Assembly (NCBI GenBank): GCA_002171155.1
Contig: NHHF01000035.1
Coordinates: 1 to 13,353 of the forward strand
DNA length: 13,353 nt
DNA from: Betaproteobacteria bacterium TMED156
GTDB taxonomy: Bacteria > Pseudomonadota > Gammaproteobacteria > Burkholderiales > Burkholderiaceae_A
Direction of reading: 5' to 3'
Shown one piece after another: positions 7,346-12,865 of this stretch (the stretch's first letter is position 1; every line of letters begins with the position of its first letter). The position numbers were made by a program, and so were the translations under genes. The notes beneath the pieces were generated by a model, which was not told where the DNA came from, ran no database searches, and was given only the letters and a program-made list of their open reading frames with translations.

Positions 7346-7980
7346 TTTGGTATGTATAAGCCAACTGTAACTTCAGGAAATTCTTTGAACGCATCATGGT
7401 GTTTTTCGATGAGATACTCCGATGCTGTTGGGATATTATTCAGCAACCATTCATTAGTAAAAGGTTCAAGTTTAATATCATGTTCTTTTACAAATTTAAG
7501 TATGCCTTGATTTTGTATTTTAATTCTTTCTAGCATTGTGCTTTCATTTTTATACCATGTATAACTAGGATATGTAATATCAAACCCGCCACATCTCAAC
7601 CACCAATCCAATGAAGCGTCATCGTCTTTGTAAACAAACATTATATTATCTTTAGGAAAGTTAGTTAAAACATGTTGCAAGTTTTCATACACTCCCAACT
7701 CGTGAAACTTTATAACTTTAGTGCCTTTGCCAGTCCATGGTTTGTCAACTTCTTCTAGTATTTGATCTTTCGAAAGATCTTTAAAGTTATCCCAATCACT
7801 TCCAAACTGCATACCAGGATCAAAATAAGCACCCGAATGACTGACATGTCCAGACGCTGTGGTAAATGTAGGTAAACTTTCTCTATCTGAATTATCTATG
7901 AAACCTAATCTTTTTTGAGTTTGGGCATATATTCCAGACCATTGCGATCCTGGAACTCCTGTGAACCATAGTCTTTCCAT
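7342..7980 (-). CDS. Divergent sulfotransferase-like/P-loop protein, first gene of a three-gene operon
   Basis: This is a 212-residue protein opening with LWFTGVPGSQWSGIYAQTQ (4-22), a first beta strand followed by a G-x-P-G-S-x-W-S loop very like the phosphosulfate-binding loop of sulfotransferases (PxSGTTW). Further on, KVIKFHELG (about 88-96) and DNIMFVYKDDDASLDWW (about 111-127) fall where that fold has the following strands and the 3'-phosphate contact. I have seen proteins with this 'VPGS.WSG' start in marine phage genomes but know no experimental function. GGAG lies 10 bases before the ATG and a perfect TATAAATA lies 27 bases upstream. It shares strand pattern but little sequence with the other two sulfotransferase-like proteins of the window. 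The GPGSxW loop makes this the best sulfotransferase candidate of the three. Confidence 0.6.
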   Translation of the reverse strand: MERLWFTGVPGSQWSGIYAQTQKRLGFIDNSDRESLPTFTTASGHVSHSGAYFDPGMQFGSDWDNFKDLSKDQILEEVDKPWTGKGTKVIKFHELGVYENLQHVLTNFPKDNIMFVYKDDDASLDWWLRCGGFDITYPSYTWYKNESTMLERIKIQNQGILKFVKEHDIKLEPFTNEWLLNNIPTASEYLIEKHHDAFKEFPEVTVGLYIPK

Positions 7981-8007
7981 TATTGTTTGACTCCATTGTG
8001 TTTTTAT

Positions 8008-8015
8008 TATTTATA
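8008..8015 (-). promoter_or_regulatory. Perfect T4-type late promoter TATAAATA
   Basis: The minus strand reads TATAAATA, identical to the T4 late consensus, 27 bases before the ATG of the gene at 7342-7980. It drives the operon of two sulfotransferase-like genes and a methyltransferase. Confidence 0.75.
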
Positions 8016-8065
8016 GCTATTATAACTTAATGTTATTTTGCTTGTCAATGGTATATTTAAAACAT

Positions 8066-8093
8066 AAAAAGCAGGCCTTCCGACCTGCTTTTT
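8066..8093 (-). terminator. Rho-independent terminator after the 102-residue gene
   Basis: There is a perfect 10-bp stem, AAAAAGCAGG with CCTGCTTTTT, around an 8-base loop. Both arms are flanked by A and T runs, so it could work in both directions. It lies 21 bases beyond the stop of the gene at 8115-8423. Confidence 0.85.
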
Positions 8094-8114
8094 GATTGCA
8101 ATCAAAATGCAAAA

Positions 8115-8423
8115 TTAACCTGCATTATAATCTTCTTCAGTAATTCTTTCCCAGTTAAATGAGAATGGATAGTCTTTGCCTGCTGAAGCTTCTGCATCAA
8201 CTAGTGATGTGTGTGCCGCTTCATCGTTGAAAGTAACTTTCATCATTACTGACGAACCATCTGCTACCATTTTGTATTCTGGCGTTCCAGTGATTTTATC
8301 ACTGTGTGTTGCCATAAATGCGTCAAAATCATCTCTTGAGTGTGACTCAAAGAAGTTTTCAGCACTTGTATATGTAGCACCTGGCGTATTGCCTTTTAAT
8401 TTTCTATATTCGATGTGTGCCAT
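8115..8423 (-). CDS. Uncharacterised 102-residue acidic protein, single-gene unit
   Basis: I do not recognise this protein. It is acidic, has no Cys, no signal peptide and no membrane segment, and looks like a small soluble alpha/beta protein (EYRKLKGNTPGATYTSAENF at the start, then SVMMKVTFNDE and FSFNWERITEED). It has its own transcription unit: a late promoter-like CATAAATA 71 bases upstream, GGAG with 7-base spacing before ATG, and a strong terminator 21 bases after the stop. Such insulation and a good ribosome site suggest high late expression, for example a virion or abundant accessory protein. This is inference from context only. Confidence 0.75.
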   Translation of the reverse strand: MAHIEYRKLKGNTPGATYTSAENFFESHSRDDFDAFMATHSDKITGTPEYKMVADGSSVMMKVTFNDEAAHTSLVDAEASAGKDYPFSFNWERITEEDYNAG

Positions 8424-8494
8424 TTTATTTCTCCATATATAGATATTGCTTTTTTCACTTATATAAGTTATACTATATTTAAATAGTACACACT

Positions 8495-8502
8495 TATTTA
8501 TG
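8495..8502 (-). promoter_or_regulatory. Late promoter-like CATAAATA for the 102-residue gene
   Basis: The minus strand reads GGCATAAATAAG, matching NATAAATA. The leader to the ATG at 8423 would be about 65 bases and contains the 12-base palindrome ACTTATATAAGT (8458-8469). Confidence 0.5.
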
Positions 8503-8520
8503 CCAGTGTGCTAATGATGA

Positions 8521-8535
8521 AGGTTAAATACTAAT
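8521..8535 (+). promoter_or_regulatory. Start-site module AGGTTAAATACTAAT abutting ATG
   Basis: The sequence AGGTTAAATACTAAT directly precedes the ATG at 8536. The same module (AGGTTAAATATTAGT) precedes the other plus-strand operon start at 12039. TTAAATA is a one-mismatch late promoter box and would place transcription start on the ATG. Alternatively AGG is a ribosome site with an unusually long 12-base spacing. A weak sigma70-like pair (TTGCTT, 17 bases, TATACT at 8470-8475) lies upstream. Confidence 0.4.
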
Positions 8536-9327
8536 ATGCAACAAAAAACAAATGCCATTGAAATAGATCGCTGTTCTGCTATTGTTAGCACACCTGATAG
8601 GATTTCTAAATTACCTACAATAATTATTGTGCATGGTAGTGGTGGTATAGGTTCCTGTGAATGGCAATGGCATGATCTAGCATTAAAAAATAATTGCAAT
8701 GCAATAATCATTGATCATTTTACTAAAAAAGGTGTAAGAGATTGGTGGTGGCATGAACCAGAATTTAATCCTACATTTCATGACATGGCCAATGACGTTG
8801 TAAATGTAATTGACCATATCTATACCAAAGAATCATTGTTTGGTTTTATTGATTTCGATAAACTTGCTGTTGTTGGATTTTCGGCAGGAGGGACTGCAAG
8901 TATATTGCTTTCAACCATGGTAAACGAGATCAAACTATTTGGTTCTGTCAATCCATGCATTTGGCCATACTTGCCAGAATTTGACAAAGTAAGAAACAAA
9001 GACAGTTTGCATTTATACTGTGGAGATTTAGATGATTGGTGTTCTTATGATAAACAAAAATTATTCAGTGAAAGAACTGGAACACATCTGCACACATACA
9101 AGAATTGTCATCACGGCTTTACTAGACCAAGAGCAAATCCAATAGGAAGAAAACTACCAGACACTGTAACATTTAGAAACTGTGACTTTCCTATTCCTTA
9201 CAGATACAATATGTCTAATATGATTAAGTTTGAAGATAGTTGGGAAAAGGGTGTCACTGTCGAATATAATGCTGAAGCATCAAAACAAGTACAAGAACAT
9301 TTCTTTAATTTAATTAAATCTTTTTAA
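8536..9327 (+). CDS. Alpha/beta hydrolase, dienelactone-hydrolase-like
   Basis: This is a 263-residue protein with the full catalytic plan of an alpha/beta hydrolase. IIIVHGSGGIGS (29-40) is the first strand and oxyanion loop, VVGFSAGG (112-119) the nucleophile elbow with Ser116, LYCGDLDDWC (160-169) the acid region with Asp166 or Asp167, and NCHHGF (190-195) the catalytic His192/193. The order and the CHHGF ending are typical of the dienelactone hydrolase family. It should hydrolyse an ester or lactone in the cytoplasm; there is no signal peptide. The substrate is unknown. It is the only gene of its strand in this part of the window and its end overlaps the convergent gene at 9310 by 18 bases. 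Its start is fixed by the module AGGTTAAATACTAAT. An auxiliary metabolic or lipid/glycan-deacylating role is possible. Confidence 0.85.
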   Translation: MQQKTNAIEIDRCSAIVSTPDRISKLPTIIIVHGSGGIGSCEWQWHDLALKNNCNAIIIDHFTKKGVRDWWWHEPEFNPTFHDMANDVVNVIDHIYTKESLFGFIDFDKLAVVGFSAGGTASILLSTMVNEIKLFGSVNPCIWPYLPEFDKVRNKDSLHLYCGDLDDWCSYDKQKLFSERTGTHLHTYKNCHHGFTRPRANPIGRKLPDTVTFRNCDFPIPYRYNMSNMIKFEDSWEKGVTVEYNAEASKQVQEHFFNLIKSF

Positions 9328-9930
9328 CCATTCATCAACAGTCATCGATGGCAAGTTCAATTCGTTATCATCAAGTTTACATACAGCAACATTCTGCCAA
9401 CAATTGATTCCTTGGCTGTCACCAACAAACGTTCCTTTTTCGTTGTATTGTCTACAGGTATTATACATGCCTGGCAACACTTGCCAATTTTGATCATAAA
9501 GTTTATTTAAATTTTCAATGATACGTTGTATCGCAGGTCTTCTTCTGTAATATTCTATACTAAAGAATGGTAGTGTTATATTGTTGTTCTTACAATATTC
9601 AACTTGATAAGGAATAAAATATAACTCTGCATAACTTGGTCTTTTTAAATGATTAGCAATATTTCTAAACATAGGATGATAATATGTTCTTGTTGCTACT
9701 CTGGCTGATTCAGAAGGATATCTTCCATCATTGTGTGTTGTACTAAACCCAACAATATCATGCTCATCAACCAACACATCAAACGTAAGATAATCATTTA
9801 TATGCTCGTGAATGTTTTTATAGTTGTCTTTATTACGATGTGTTTCCTCTTGTTCTATCCAATGAACAAGACGTTCTAATTTTTCATAGACTGGTTGATT
9901 GAAGTTATTTTTTAAATCGTATAATTTCAT
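9310..9930 (-). CDS. Uncharacterised protein, possibly GNAT-like acyltransferase fold
   Basis: This 206-residue protein is rich in Tyr, Asn and Arg. The middle (DVLVDEHDIVGFSTTHNDGR at 51-70, then ARVATRTYYHPMFRN) resembles the central strands of GNAT acyltransferases, in which 'xIVGFS' precedes a strand with a bulge, but no R/Q-x-x-G-x-G/A loop is visible. The call is therefore weak. The first third is helical. No Shine-Dalgarno site precedes ATG (TATTACAAATG). Instead a consensus sigma70 promoter lies so close that the mRNA would start within about two bases of the ATG. No alternative start with a ribosome site exists downstream. This promoter type, unlike the late promoters elsewhere, points to early expression by the host polymerase. 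The 3' end overlaps the convergent hydrolase gene by 18 bases. Confidence 0.75.
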   Translation of the reverse strand: MKLYDLKNNFNQPVYEKLERLVHWIEQEETHRNKDNYKNIHEHINDYLTFDVLVDEHDIVGFSTTHNDGRYPSESARVATRTYYHPMFRNIANHLKRPSYAELYFIPYQVEYCKNNNITLPFFSIEYYRRRPAIQRIIENLNKLYDQNWQVLPGMYNTCRQYNEKGTFVGDSQGINCWQNVAVCKLDDNELNLPSMTVDEWLKRFN

Positions 9931-9938
9931 TTGTAATA

Positions 9939-9967
9939 ATTATAACAATAATTAATTAGGAAGTCAA
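9939..9967 (-). promoter_or_regulatory. Consensus sigma70 promoter TTGACT-17-TATAAT
   Basis: On the minus strand TTGACT (9967-9962), a 17-base spacer and TATAAT (9944-9939) form a near-perfect host-type promoter. It sits directly after the stop of the gene at 9968-10309. Only eight bases separate TATAAT from the ATG at 9930, so the transcript is predicted to be leaderless. Confidence 0.75.
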
Positions 9968-10309
9968 TTAGTTCTTCTTTTTGAAGGCATTATTAAACAT
10001 GCGATGAACATTTTCGTGAACCGTGTGCTCTAGTGAAGTCATATCTATATAAATTTCCATATTAACTATATCATGATACGTTTCAGCGACCTTTTCCCAA
10101 TCAACTTGTCCTCTAACTGGAATAGTATTATAGATATCATCTTTGGTCATTAAACTAGTTTTTCCATCTTTATGGAACAATTTAATTTTATCAACAAAAT
10201 GTGCTGGTATTTTCTTTGGATGTATTTCGTGCATAATTCTATCAAACTCGTTGTGATTTTGATCACTGTTTGACGGAATAAATTTTCTGTTTGGATTTTG
10301 TTGCGTCAT
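9968..10309 (-). CDS. Uncharacterised phage protein, 113 residues
   Basis: This is a soluble basic protein with a disordered, Asn/Gln-rich N-terminus (MTQQNPNRKFIPSNSDQN) and a conserved-looking C-terminal half: IPVRGQVDWEKVAETYHDI, MEIYIDMTSLEHTVHENV and a Lys-rich end (FKKKN). It reminds me of small proteins that accompany structural genes in marine T4-like phages, but I cannot name a family. It has its own late promoter inside the hairpin at 10313-10352. The ribosome site CAGG (7 bases from ATG) lies in the 3' arm of that hairpin, so translation should differ between read-through and late transcripts. It is followed immediately by the sigma70 promoter of the next gene. Confidence 0.75.
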   Translation of the reverse strand: MTQQNPNRKFIPSNSDQNHNEFDRIMHEIHPKKIPAHFVDKIKLFHKDGKTSLMTKDDIYNTIPVRGQVDWEKVAETYHDIVNMEIYIDMTSLEHTVHENVHRMFNNAFKKKN

Positions 10310-10312
10310 TAT

Positions 10313-10352
10313 AAAACCTGCCTTATAATAGTATTTATCATAGGCAGGTTTT
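10313..10352 (-). terminator. Hairpin between two phage genes: terminator with ribosome site in its 3' arm
   Basis: There is a perfect 10-bp stem, AAAACCTGCC with GGCAGGTTTT, around a 20-base loop, 7 bases beyond the stop of the gene at 10360-10986. On the minus strand it ends in GGCAGGTTTTATAATG, so it can act as a terminator and also masks the GGCAGG ribosome site of the next gene in read-through RNA. Confidence 0.65.
10332..10339 (-). promoter_or_regulatory. Late promoter GATAAATA inside the hairpin loop
   Basis: The loop of the 10313-10352 hairpin reads GATAAATA on the minus strand. A transcript starting about six bases downstream would lack the 5' arm, leaving the AAGGCAGG ribosome site of the gene at 9968-10309 unpaired. 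Confidence 0.6.
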
Positions 10353-10359
10353 AATAAAC

Positions 10360-10986
10360 TTATGCAGTTGTTTCTGCGGTAGCTTCTTTTTTAGGTCTAC
10401 CTCTTGGTCTTTTTGGTTCAGCATAAACTAGTTCTTTACCTAATTTTTTCTGTATACCTGGAGACACTGACTCTGCTTCTGCACGTTTTTTATGTGCGTC
10501 GGCTTCCATCATTTCTGCTTGTATAAGCAAGTTCCTTGCAATACCATCTTGATCATTTTCATCAGCAGGTTGTTGCATTTCTCCTGCTTTAGTTGATGAG
10601 TCTGGTGTTTGTGGAATTGCTGGTTCTTCTTTAGTTTCTTCTACCATTTTTTGGTATGCATTGAATTCTTTCAAAGGAAGTGTTTCTGTAGGTGACGGTA
10701 ACAATGTTATCGTATCTACTGGCACTCTTCTTAAGAATCCTTTTTCATGCAAAGTTGTTAAAATATTTTTACCATCCCAAAACAACTTTCTACCAAGCAC
10801 TTCAAATAATTTATTTGATGCTTGAGCTTCTGGTGATTCAACTGCCTGCATAAGCCCGTCATGATAACGTTGCTCTAGCGAGTTGATATCTACCACAAGA
10901 CAATTGTCTTGATCTTCTGGTATTGATGGAAATACAACTACAACACGTCTGTTGGTTGAATCCACTCTACCTGTATGTTTTATCAT
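10360..10986 (-). CDS. Probable phage virion-associated protein with C-terminal AT-hook
   Basis: This is a 208-residue protein. The first 100 residues (RVVVVFPSIPEDQDNCLVVD, then LMQAVESPEAQ, KLFWDGKN, LHEKGFLRRVPVDTITLLPS) form a compact domain that I associate with conserved structural proteins of cyanophage and pelagiphage myoviruses; this is memory-based. Residues 110-185 are low in complexity, acidic and partly coiled-coil (QAEMMEADAHKKRAEAE). The end carries PKRPRGRPKKEA, a perfect AT-hook core R195-G-R-P198, which binds the minor groove of AT-rich DNA. The gene follows the 106-residue gene by 35 bases with AGGAG 7 bases before ATG, so both are transcribed from the promoters at 11371-11400. 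A hairpin terminator follows. A DNA-contacting virion or packaging role would fit. Confidence 0.7.
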   Translation of the reverse strand: MIKHTGRVDSTNRRVVVVFPSIPEDQDNCLVVDINSLEQRYHDGLMQAVESPEAQASNKLFEVLGRKLFWDGKNILTTLHEKGFLRRVPVDTITLLPSPTETLPLKEFNAYQKMVEETKEEPAIPQTPDSSTKAGEMQQPADENDQDGIARNLLIQAEMMEADAHKKRAEAESVSPGIQKKLGKELVYAEPKRPRGRPKKEATAETTA

Positions 10987-11021
10987 TATTATTCTCCTAA
11001 TTGCAATTATTAACTTTTATT

Positions 11022-11342
11022 TTATTTTTGTTCAGGTGCCGCCTGAGCCGGTTGTGCATCTCCAATTGTACCTTCATCAATTGCTCCACCTTCAGCTTTC
11101 GCTTTTTCTTCTTGTTGAGCTTTTTGTTGATCTGCGACATGCTGTAAAAACTTTGTAAGTTTATCTGCAATACCGCCAACATTTGAAAGTTCATTGGCTC
11201 TAAATGCACCTCTTGAACTTGCTACGTCGATGATGTTCATCAAAGCCTGTAAATCAGCTATCGACAATTGTGGTACCTCTGCCGCTTGAGCTTGACTTGG
11301 TGCTTCTTGAGTAGCTTGTTGTTGTGCTTTTTCTTCAGCCAT
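11022..11342 (-). CDS. Small Q/A-rich phage protein conserved in marine T4-like phages
   Basis: This is a 106-residue protein with a conserved-looking core, LSIADLQALMNIIDVASSRG (26-45) followed by AFRANELSNVGGIADKLTKF (46-65), between Gln/Ala/Glu-rich, probably disordered ends. The motif 'RGAFxAxELSxVGxxxDKLxxFL' is one I recall from uncharacterised, possibly virion-associated, proteins of marine T4-like phages. It has an excellent Shine-Dalgarno site (AAGGAG, 8-base spacing). Two promoters precede it, one host-type and one late-type. It is the first gene of a two-gene unit with the AT-hook protein. There is no membrane segment and no catalytic motif. Confidence 0.75.
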   Translation of the reverse strand: MAEEKAQQQATQEAPSQAQAAEVPQLSIADLQALMNIIDVASSRGAFRANELSNVGGIADKLTKFLQHVADQQKAQQEEKAKAEGGAIDEGTIGDAQPAQAAPEQK

Positions 11343-11370
11343 AATTTATTCTCCTTAATTAAGTTCTTTT

Positions 11371-11400
11371 ATTATAGTATACTTTAATATTTATCGTCAA
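11371..11400 (-). promoter_or_regulatory. Sigma70-type promoter TTGACG-18-TATAAT
   Basis: On the minus strand TTGACG (11400-11395) is followed by an 18-base spacer and TATAAT (11376-11371), 28 bases before the ATG at 11342. It lies just beyond the HNH gene stop and overlaps a late promoter box. Confidence 0.6.
11388..11395 (-). promoter_or_regulatory. Late promoter GATAAATA overlapping the sigma70 -35 box
   Basis: The minus strand reads TTGACGATAAATA, so the late box starts on the last base of the -35 hexamer. It lies 45 bases before the ATG at 11342. The two promoters could not be occupied at once, which suits an early-to-late switch. Confidence 0.6.
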
Positions 11401-11408
11401 CCTTTTTT

Positions 11409-11954
11409 TTAAGCGACTTTAATTAGATTATCATCCCATTTTAAATAGGATTTCCAACTATGATGGGGAATCATTAGTGGAAACTGTGATCTTTTGTTGG
11501 CCAATTCCCAATAGTCTGGTTTGTACGGCATTTGTTTTGGCCTAATATCTCTACTGCCTTTTTCAACATTACAAGTTGTACATGAGGTTACTATGTTCTC
11601 CCAATGTGAATGTCCACCTTGAGATCTTGGAATAACATGGTCAAGTGTTAGATCTCTCCAGTTTCGATCATTGTATTCACATCCACAATATTGACAGGTG
11701 AACAAATCTCTTAGATAAACATTATTTCTTGAAAATCTTGGATGCCTGGCCAAATTTAAATATTCTTTTGCAATCAATACACTCGGAACGTGCATTTCTG
11801 TAGAAGGGCTGTGGATAATCCAATCATCGTAATATTCTAAAACTTTAAACTTATCTAGCCAAATTAATTTGATTGAGAGATGCCAATTTACTGCACTAAT
11901 GGGCAATAAACTTAACGGGGATCCGTCTGCATTTAGAATTAATGTATCACTCAT
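11409..11954 (-). CDS. HNH endonuclease of the type common in T4-like marine phages
   Basis: This is a 181-residue protein. The HNH domain occupies about 80-140: zinc-binding C87-x2-C90 (CQYC), the catalytic LTLDHVIPRSQGG block with D105-H106, N120 (HWENIV) and the second pair C125-x2-C128 followed by N129 (CTTCNVEKG). This is the ββα-metal nuclease fold with a structural zinc, and all key residues are present, so it should cut DNA. The N-terminal 80 residues (LILNADGSPLSLLPISAVNW) match the widespread phage HNH form that sits near structural genes, rather than an obvious intron homing enzyme. Homing or a packaging-related role are both possible. The ribosome site is weak (AAG) and a poor late-like box ACTAAATA lies at 11977-11970. 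It is divergent from the secreted protein gene at 12039. Confidence 0.9.
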   Translation of the reverse strand: MSDTLILNADGSPLSLLPISAVNWHLSIKLIWLDKFKVLEYYDDWIIHSPSTEMHVPSVLIAKEYLNLARHPRFSRNNVYLRDLFTCQYCGCEYNDRNWRDLTLDHVIPRSQGGHSHWENIVTSCTTCNVEKGSRDIRPKQMPYKPDYWELANKRSQFPLMIPHHSWKSYLKWDDNLIKVA

Positions 11955-12023
11955 TGTCTTATTTGCTTATATTTAGTTATATTTGTACTTAAAATAAAGC
12001 ACCATGTTATAACCTATCAACCG

Positions 12024-12038
12024 AGGTTAAATATTAGT
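12024..12038 (+). promoter_or_regulatory. Start-site module AGGTTAAATATTAGT abutting ATG
   Basis: This is the second copy of the module seen at 8521-8535, with 13 of 15 bases identical and the same zero distance to the ATG. It precedes the plus-strand pair 12039-12757. Confidence 0.4.
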
Positions 12039-12539
12039 ATGGCACGTTTATTTCTTATAATATTTGCTATTTGTGTATTATTTACAACAAATGCTAATGC
12101 AACACAAGACACGTTCGAGGAAGATGCTAACTATCAAAGCATGGCCGAGGACTTCAGAACATACTCTGTATGTCAAGCCATTCATTCAAATCTTGGAATG
12201 TTTATTGTTATCAACTATGGTGTTGGTGCAAATTTAAACTTTCCTACTGCATGGTTAGAACAACAACGTGGCCTTATACAAAACATTGCTTCACAGCAAG
12301 TTAAATTTGGTGATAAATTAGAAGTAGTAATAAGTAGACTTCATAATGATTATGGTTTTCCTCTACAAGGACTACACGAACAAAAAAGATTAAATCAAGC
12401 AAACACTACTCAAGGAATTATTTTTTCAATCTCTTCATCTATGTCTAACCCAGACGAAGCAATTGCTATTGTCAAAGGCATGTTAAACGAATCTAAAAGT
12501 TGTAGAGAATACGAATCTAAGTTCAATTACGAGGAGTAG
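12039..12539 (+). CDS. Uncharacterised exported protein
   Basis: This is a 166-residue protein with a clear signal peptide (MARLFLIIFAICVLFTTNANA, cut after Ala21), so it is secreted to the periplasm of the infected cell or lies on the virion side of the membrane. The mature part is mainly helical, with two cysteines (C45 and C155) that could form a disulfide linking both ends. No catalytic motif or known family is recognised. The stop codon is followed after two bases by the ATG of a DUF6356-like membrane protein whose ribosome site (GAGGAG) overlaps this gene's end, so the two are co-translated. A function in the envelope, for instance exclusion or lysis control, is possible but unsupported. 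Confidence 0.75.
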   Translation: MARLFLIIFAICVLFTTNANATQDTFEEDANYQSMAEDFRTYSVCQAIHSNLGMFIVINYGVGANLNFPTAWLEQQRGLIQNIASQQVKFGDKLEVVISRLHNDYGFPLQGLHEQKRLNQANTTQGIIFSISSSMSNPDEAIAIVKGMLNESKSCREYESKFNYEE

Positions 12540-12541
12540 TA

Positions 12542-12757
12542 ATGAACAATCCATTTACCGACCATCCACATAGTGTCAATGAGAACTACTTCACTCACAT
12601 GCGTCATTCATTATCGTATAGTGTAAAATTTATTTGGTTAGCATTTATGACTTTGGTACATGCATTTTTTCCTTTTATTTTTACCAATGCAAGTAGCAAA
12701 CTAGTTAAGAAAATTAATGATCATTTAGATCATCGTCTAACCAACCGCAACCAGTAA
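12542..12757 (+). CDS. DUF6356-like small membrane protein
   Basis: This 71-residue protein begins NPFTDHPHSVNENYFTHMRH, continues with one hydrophobic segment (FIWLAFMTLVHAFFPFIF, about 30-47) and ends in a basic amphipathic tail (SSKLVKKINDHLDHRL). The pattern 'F.HP.SV.E.Y..H...' followed by 'HA..PF.F...S' fits DUF6356, a small family I know from alphaproteobacteria; its function is unknown to me. A bacterial-type membrane protein here suggests capture from the host. It is preceded by GAGGAG, 5 bases from ATG. The 3' end overlaps the convergent miniprotein gene by 21 bases. Confidence 0.75.
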   Translation: MNNPFTDHPHSVNENYFTHMRHSLSYSVKFIWLAFMTLVHAFFPFIFTNASSKLVKKINDHLDHRLTNRNQ

Positions 12758-12865
12758 AGTCAGTAAACCAAAAAAAGATATCAATGTAATTAGAGTTATC
12801 TGGACGGTACCTTTAATACCAAAGGCCCAAATAAACAATGCAAGAAAAAATAAGAACCAAAGCAT
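12737..12865 (-). CDS. 42-residue membrane miniprotein
   Basis: The short ORF from ATG at 12865 to TAG at 12737 encodes MLWFLFFLALFIWAFGIKGT and a second hydrophobic stretch (ITLITLISFFGLLTLLVAVG), so two membrane helices joined by a short GIKGT loop. Its ATG overlaps the stop of the upstream gene by one base (TAATG), the same arrangement as tctA and its neighbour, which supports real, coupled translation. It overlaps the end of the DUF6356-like gene on the other strand by 21 bases. No function is recognised. Small two-helix phage proteins include holins and anti-holins, but nothing specific points there. It is below the size many gene callers report. Confidence 0.55.
   Translation of the reverse strand: MLWFLFFLALFIWAFGIKGTVQITLITLISFFGLLTLLVAVG

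Noticed and set aside
11970..11977. ACTAAATA upstream of the HNH gene as a late promoter
   Set aside because: It departs from NATAAATA at a conserved position and TAAATA is expected by chance in such AT-rich DNA; only noted in the HNH entry.
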